Part shown: piece by piece, positions 59,239-64,000 of the stretch
How positions within the stretch are numbered: position 1 is the first letter of the stretch
Layout of the letters: each line of letters starts with the position of its first letter
Source of the DNA: Halomonas sp. A11-A
GTDB taxonomy: Bacteria > Pseudomonadota > Gammaproteobacteria > Pseudomonadales > Halomonadaceae
Direction of reading: 5' to 3'
DNA: 64,000 nt
Assembly (NCBI RefSeq): GCF_003182195.1
Contig: NZ_QGTM01000002.1
Coordinates: 1 to 64,000 of the forward strand
The notes under the pieces: model-generated
Seen by the model: the letters and a program-made list of their open reading frames with translations, nothing else
The model's database searches: none
Told to the model about the DNA's origin: nothing
Translations under genes and position numbers: made by a program

Positions 59239-59634
59239 ATGGCGAGCGTCTTTACCCGTATCATCCAGGGAGAGATCCCGGGGCATTTCGTCCACGAGGA
59301 CGACCAGTGCGTGGTCATCATGACCATCCAGCCGATGAAGCCCGGCCATGTGCTGGTGATCCCCCGGGAGGAGGTGGACCACTGGGATGATCTCTCTGAG
59401 CCCCTCTACCAGCACCTGATGAGCGTCTCGCGGCGCCTGGCCAAGGCGATCAAGCGGGCCTTTCCCTGCAAGCGGGTCGGCATGCTGGTGGTGGGACTGG
59501 AGGTGCCCCACGTGCATATTCATCTCACCCCCCTGGACGAGATGAGCGATATCCAGGTGGTGGATCTGCCCATGGCCGACCAGGCGGATCTGGCGGCCGC
59601 TGCCGAGAAGCTGCGTGCGGCCCTGGCGGCGTAG
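59239..59634 (+). CDS. HIT-family nucleotide-binding protein
   Basis: The 131-residue histidine-triad hydrolase opens FTRIIQGEIPGHFVHED and carries MKPGHVLVIPRE and the triad VPHVHIHLTP. Members cleave nucleoside phosphoramidates or act on dinucleoside polyphosphates; the substrate is not determined here. It belongs to the branch without a zinc Cys pair. The next gene begins inside its last 20 bases at a GTG, suggesting translational coupling. Confidence 0.92.
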   Translation: MASVFTRIIQGEIPGHFVHEDDQCVVIMTIQPMKPGHVLVIPREEVDHWDDLSEPLYQHLMSVSRRLAKAIKRAFPCKRVGMLVVGLEVPHVHIHLTPLDEMSDIQVVDLPMADQADLAAAAEKLRAALAA

Positions 59635-60283
59635 CGGTAGCGGCCGCCTCTTCGGCCTGCGTGCCGGGCTGCTGGCCGCCGGCCTGGCCCTGCTCTCCGG
59701 CTGCGCAGCCCTGGCGCCGTCGCCACCGCAGGATCAGAGCAACCTCTGTGAGATCTTCCGCGAGCAGCCCCGCTGGTACGACTATGCGCGGGCGTCCGAG
59801 GAGCGCTGGGGCACGCCCATCGCCACCCAGATGGCCTTTATCCAGCAGGAGTCCTCCTTCCAGAGCCATGTGCGCCCGCCCCGCAAGCGCTACCTGGGGT
59901 TCATTCCCGGCCCCAGGCCCTCCTCGGCCCGGGGCTATGCCCAGGCCCTGGACCCGGTGTGGGGCGAGTATCGCGAGGCGCAGGGTGGCACCCTGGCCCG
60001 GCGCAGCCATATGAAGCACGCCACCGACTTCATCGGCTGGTACAACGCGCGCAGCCAGCGGCAGGCCGGCATCTCGCTGCGCAACCCCGAGCACCTCTAC
60101 CTGGCCTACCACGAGGGGGCGGGGGGCTATCAGCGCGGCACCTGGCGCGGCAAGCCCGCCGTGCAGCGCGCCGCCCGCCAGGTGGCGGCACGCGCCGGTC
60201 GCTACCAGGCGCAGCTGGCGAGCTGCGAGGCGGAGTTCCAGTGCCGCCGCTTCTATCAGGTGGGGCCCTTTTGCCGCGACTGA
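59615..60283 (+). CDS. SLT-like (lytic transglycosylase) lipoprotein
   Basis: The 222-residue protein is assigned a GTG start at 59615 (GAGAAG five bases upstream). Its signal peptide ends in lipobox LALLSGCAAL (Cys near 31). The mature domain resembles SLT transglycosylases: WGTPIATQMAFIQQESSFQS carries the catalytic Glu, then ARGYAQALDPVWGEYRE and LYLAYHEGAGGYQRGTW. Several Cys near the C-terminus (ASCEAEFQCRRF, GPFCRD) could form disulfides. It overlaps the HIT gene by 20 bases. Confidence 0.85.
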   Translation: MRPWRRSGSGRLFGLRAGLLAAGLALLSGCAALAPSPPQDQSNLCEIFREQPRWYDYARASEERWGTPIATQMAFIQQESSFQSHVRPPRKRYLGFIPGPRPSSARGYAQALDPVWGEYREAQGGTLARRSHMKHATDFIGWYNARSQRQAGISLRNPEHLYLAYHEGAGGYQRGTWRGKPAVQRAARQVAARAGRYQAQLASCEAEFQCRRFYQVGPFCRD

Positions 60284-60307
60284 CGCCCGAGGAGAAGCCT
60301 CGGGGCG

Positions 60308-61267
60308 TCAGGGCATCAGGGCGTCGGCCTGGGCGGCGTCGGCGCGGATGGCCTGCCAGATCGCCAGCTGGTCGCGCAGCTCGCCTGTTGCCGCCTCGCT
60401 CTGGGCGAGGACCTCATGGATGCGGTTGAAGTGCAGCAGGCGCACGCCGGTGGCCTCGGGCCTGAGGTAGAGGTGGGGCGGCTGTCGCTCCAGGGCCTGC
60501 CGGATCAGGGACTGCTGCATGATGCTGAAGGTCTTGAACAGCAGGTCGGTGATGCCGGGCTCGGGCTCGCTGTCCGGGTTGCGGCTGCCGGAGACATCCA
60601 CGGCGATCACCAGGTCCATCTCCTCCATCAGCAGGTCATAGGGCAACGGGTTGGAGGTGCCGCCGTCGATCAGCAGCTGGTCGCCGCGATGCACCGGCTT
60701 GAACAGCCCCGGCACCGCCATGCTCGCCTCGATGGCGGCGAACAGCGGCCCCTCCTCGATGACCACGCTGTCGCCGCTCCAGTAGTCGGTGGCCACCACC
60801 GATAGCGGAATGCGCAGATCGTCGAAGCGCCGCGCCTCGGTGTGACCGGCCAGAAAACAGAGAAAACCGCCGGAGTCGAAGAGGCCGCCGTCGCTGAGGC
60901 CCAGCTGCAGCAGGTCCATCAGGTCCAGCTCCGAGCCCGCCAGGCCCGAGAGAGCGTCCAGGGGGGAGCCCGCCACGTCGTCGAAGATGTCGAGGATCTC
61001 CTCGGCGGAGAGCCCCGCCGCATAGAGCCCGCCGATCACCGCGCCGATGCTGGTGCCGGTGATGCGGTCGGGAAGGATCTCCAGCTCGTCGAGCACCTGC
61101 AGCACGGCGATATGGGCCAGCCCGTTGGCGCCCCCGGAGCCCAGTGCCAGGCCCAGGGTGGGGCGCTCCGAGGCGCCGGCCTGGCCGCAGAGCAGCCCCA
61201 GGGTCAGGGCAGCGGCCAGCAGATGGCGGACGGGGCGGGGCAGGGGACGAGTGGTCGATTGTCGCAC
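60308..61267 (-). CDS. Exported patatin-like phospholipase (RssA/PlpD-like)
   Basis: The 319-residue protein has a signal peptide (RHLLAAALTLGLLCGQAGA) followed by a patatin domain: oxyanion loop LALGSGGANGLAHI, nucleophile elbow ITGTSIGAVIGGL and catalytic Asp in LLIDGGTSNPLP. The Ser-Asp dyad is complete. There is no C-terminal beta-barrel, so it is not a self-translocating PlpD. The signal peptide sends it to the periplasm. It is convergent with the SLT-like gene (24-base gap). Confidence 0.88.
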   Translation of the reverse strand: MRQSTTRPLPRPVRHLLAAALTLGLLCGQAGASERPTLGLALGSGGANGLAHIAVLQVLDELEILPDRITGTSIGAVIGGLYAAGLSAEEILDIFDDVAGSPLDALSGLAGSELDLMDLLQLGLSDGGLFDSGGFLCFLAGHTEARRFDDLRIPLSVVATDYWSGDSVVIEEGPLFAAIEASMAVPGLFKPVHRGDQLLIDGGTSNPLPYDLLMEEMDLVIAVDVSGSRNPDSEPEPGITDLLFKTFSIMQQSLIRQALERQPPHLYLRPEATGVRLLHFNRIHEVLAQSEAATGELRDQLAIWQAIRADAAQADALMP

Positions 61268-61427
61268 GCTGGGCTCCAGGCGATGTCGGCGGGAAGCGCC
61301 CCGAGGGGCCTTGCGCCACTATGCCACAGCCGGGCTCGGCGGGCGTGGTGGGAGGTGAGGTTCGAACGGGTTGCCAGGCGGGAGGCAAAGGGCCATGTTG
61401 AAGGCTGTGAGTGCGACGGAGAGTGAC

Positions 61428-63395
<1,968 letters not shown>

Positions 63396-63416
63396 GACGG
63401 GAGACGCCTGCACGAG

Positions 63417-63450
63417 AACGCCCGGGGCCTGAACGGCACCCCGGGCGTTT
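63417..63450. terminator. Bidirectional terminator after ftsH
   Basis: AACGCCCGGGG and CCCCGGGCGTT form an 11-bp stem with an 11-base loop and TTT on the plus-strand side. It serves the convergent ftsH and flavoprotein genes. Confidence 0.8.
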
Positions 63451-63482
63451 CTGCATGGGCGAGAGCCGACCGGAGCCGGGGC

Positions 63483-64000
63483 TCAGTCCCCCGGGCCGCA
63501 CTCCATGCAGCGCTCGGTGATCGCCGGCCCCAGCTTGAGGTTGGCGTTGAGGTCGCGCAGGGCGCCGCGCAGCCCCTCCTCGACCACCGGGTGATACCAG
63601 GGCATGGCCAGCATCTGGCCGACGCTGAGCTTCTGCTCCAGGGCCCAGGCCAGCAGGTGTGCCATATGCTCCACCCGGGGACCGAAGAGCTCGGCGCCCA
63701 GGAACTGCCCGGAGCCCTGCTCGGCATAGACCCGCATCAGGCCCCGGTTCTCCCGCATCACCAGGGCGCGCCCCTGGTCCTCGAAGGAGGCCTCGCCCAC
63801 GGCCAGGCAGTCGCAGCCGCCCAGGCGCTTCTCCAGCGCCGCGTAGCTCTCGCCTACGGTGGCCATCTGCGGCTCGGTGAAGACGATGGCGAGCGGCACG
63901 TTGCGCCGGCCGGCGCGCAGCTCGGGGAAGCGCCCGGCGTTGTCGCCGGCGATGCGCCCCTCGCTGTTGGCCTCATGGAGCAGCGGCAGCTCCTGGTTGG
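63483..64000 (-). CDS. Dihydrolipoamide-dehydrogenase-like flavoprotein, C-terminal part (cut by window end)
   Basis: About 172 C-terminal residues are visible. HEANSEGRIAGDNAGRF belongs to the end of the FAD domain. The dimerisation domain then reads IVFTEPQMATVGESYAALE, GFLGAELFGP-like QFLGAELFGPRVEHMAHL and MPWYHPVVEEGLRGAL. This last HPVVEE element replaces the HPTxxE of canonical lipoamide dehydrogenases and glutathione reductases and keeps the His-Glu pair. It ends in a Cys pair (ERCMECGPGD), unusual for the family. The N-terminal active-site disulfide lies outside the window, so the exact activity cannot be set. Confidence 0.85.
   Translation of the reverse strand, partial: NQELPLLHEANSEGRIAGDNAGRFPELRAGRRNVPLAIVFTEPQMATVGESYAALEKRLGGCDCLAVGEASFEDQGRALVMRENRGLMRVYAEQGSGQFLGAELFGPRVEHMAHLLAWALEQKLSVGQMLAMPWYHPVVEEGLRGALRDLNANLKLGPAITERCMECGPGD

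Overview
The window is high-GC (roughly two thirds G+C), densely coded gammaproteobacterial chromosome. I infer a Halomonadaceae-like (Halomonas or close relative) source from three things: the block iscR-iscS-iscA-ndk-rlmN-pilF-rodZ-ispG-hisS-yfgM-bamB-der, the neighbouring cysE, trmJ and suhB, and the queA-tgt-yajC-secD-secF block, together with intergenic palindromic repeats of a kind I associate with that family. The species cannot be fixed from this sequence alone. No gap between genes exceeds about 260 bases, and I saw no CRISPR array, rRNA gene, integrase or transposase. One tRNA gene, tRNA-Leu(CAA), lies at 55290-55376.

Region by region. 0.1-6.5 kb: an MFS transporter, then the most unusual locus. 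This is a PhoU/DUF47-like protein translationally coupled to a pyruvate phosphate dikinase relative that lacks the PEP/pyruvate barrel, facing a divergent SixA phosphohistidine phosphatase fused to a polyphosphate-binding CHAD domain. 6.6-10.5 kb: a complete Fe3+-type (or 2-aminoethylphosphonate-type) ABC importer. 10.7-12.4 kb: an EAL-CBS-GGDEF cyclic-di-GMP protein. 12.3-17.8 kb: a scarred zone holding a second importer without an ATPase and with a decapitated binding protein, a porin with only its C-terminal part, and a PhnDCE-like operon in which phnD lacks its 5' end and phnE lacks its central coupling loop. 17.8-19.5 kb: a sirtuin and a DTW-domain tRNA modification enzyme. 19.6-27.1 kb (minus strand): def-fmt-rsmB-dodecin-trkA-trkH-traB. 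27.2-34.9 kb: lysM-dprA-tsaC-hemF-aroE on the plus strand, then a small membrane protein, an M48 protease, a DUF815 ATPase and a lipoprotein. 35.1-48.5 kb (minus strand): der back through bamB, yfgM, hisS, ispG, rodZ, pilF, rlmN, ndk, iscA, iscS, iscR, cysE and trmJ, with suhB divergent. 49.6-55.2 kb (minus strand): queA-tgt-yajC-secD-secF. 55.3-64 kb: tRNA-Leu, yghU, an alternative oxidase, rlpA, ldcA, a small orphan, a HIT protein, an SLT-like lipoprotein, a patatin, a second-type FtsH, and the C-terminal part of a dihydrolipoamide-dehydrogenase-like flavoprotein cut by the window end.

How the genes work together. Much of the window is housekeeping: protein export (SecDF-YajC), outer-membrane assembly (BamB), translation fidelity and maturation (Fmt, Def, RsmB, HisS, RlmN, QueA, Tgt, TsaC, TapT, TrmJ), Fe-S assembly (IscR/S/A), isoprenoid and haem synthesis (IspG, HemF) and potassium uptake suited to a salt-adapted cell (TrkAH). 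The candidate for a new system is the PhoU-like / truncated-PPDK / SixA-CHAD locus. It brings together a predicted phosphohistidine writer, a phosphohistidine eraser and two phosphate- or polyphosphate-linked domains. Other points worth checking are a SuhB whose catalytic motifs are eroded, an isc cluster without iscU, hscBA or fdx, and the deletion scars at 12.4-17.8 kb. Those scars could be real genome decay or assembly joins.
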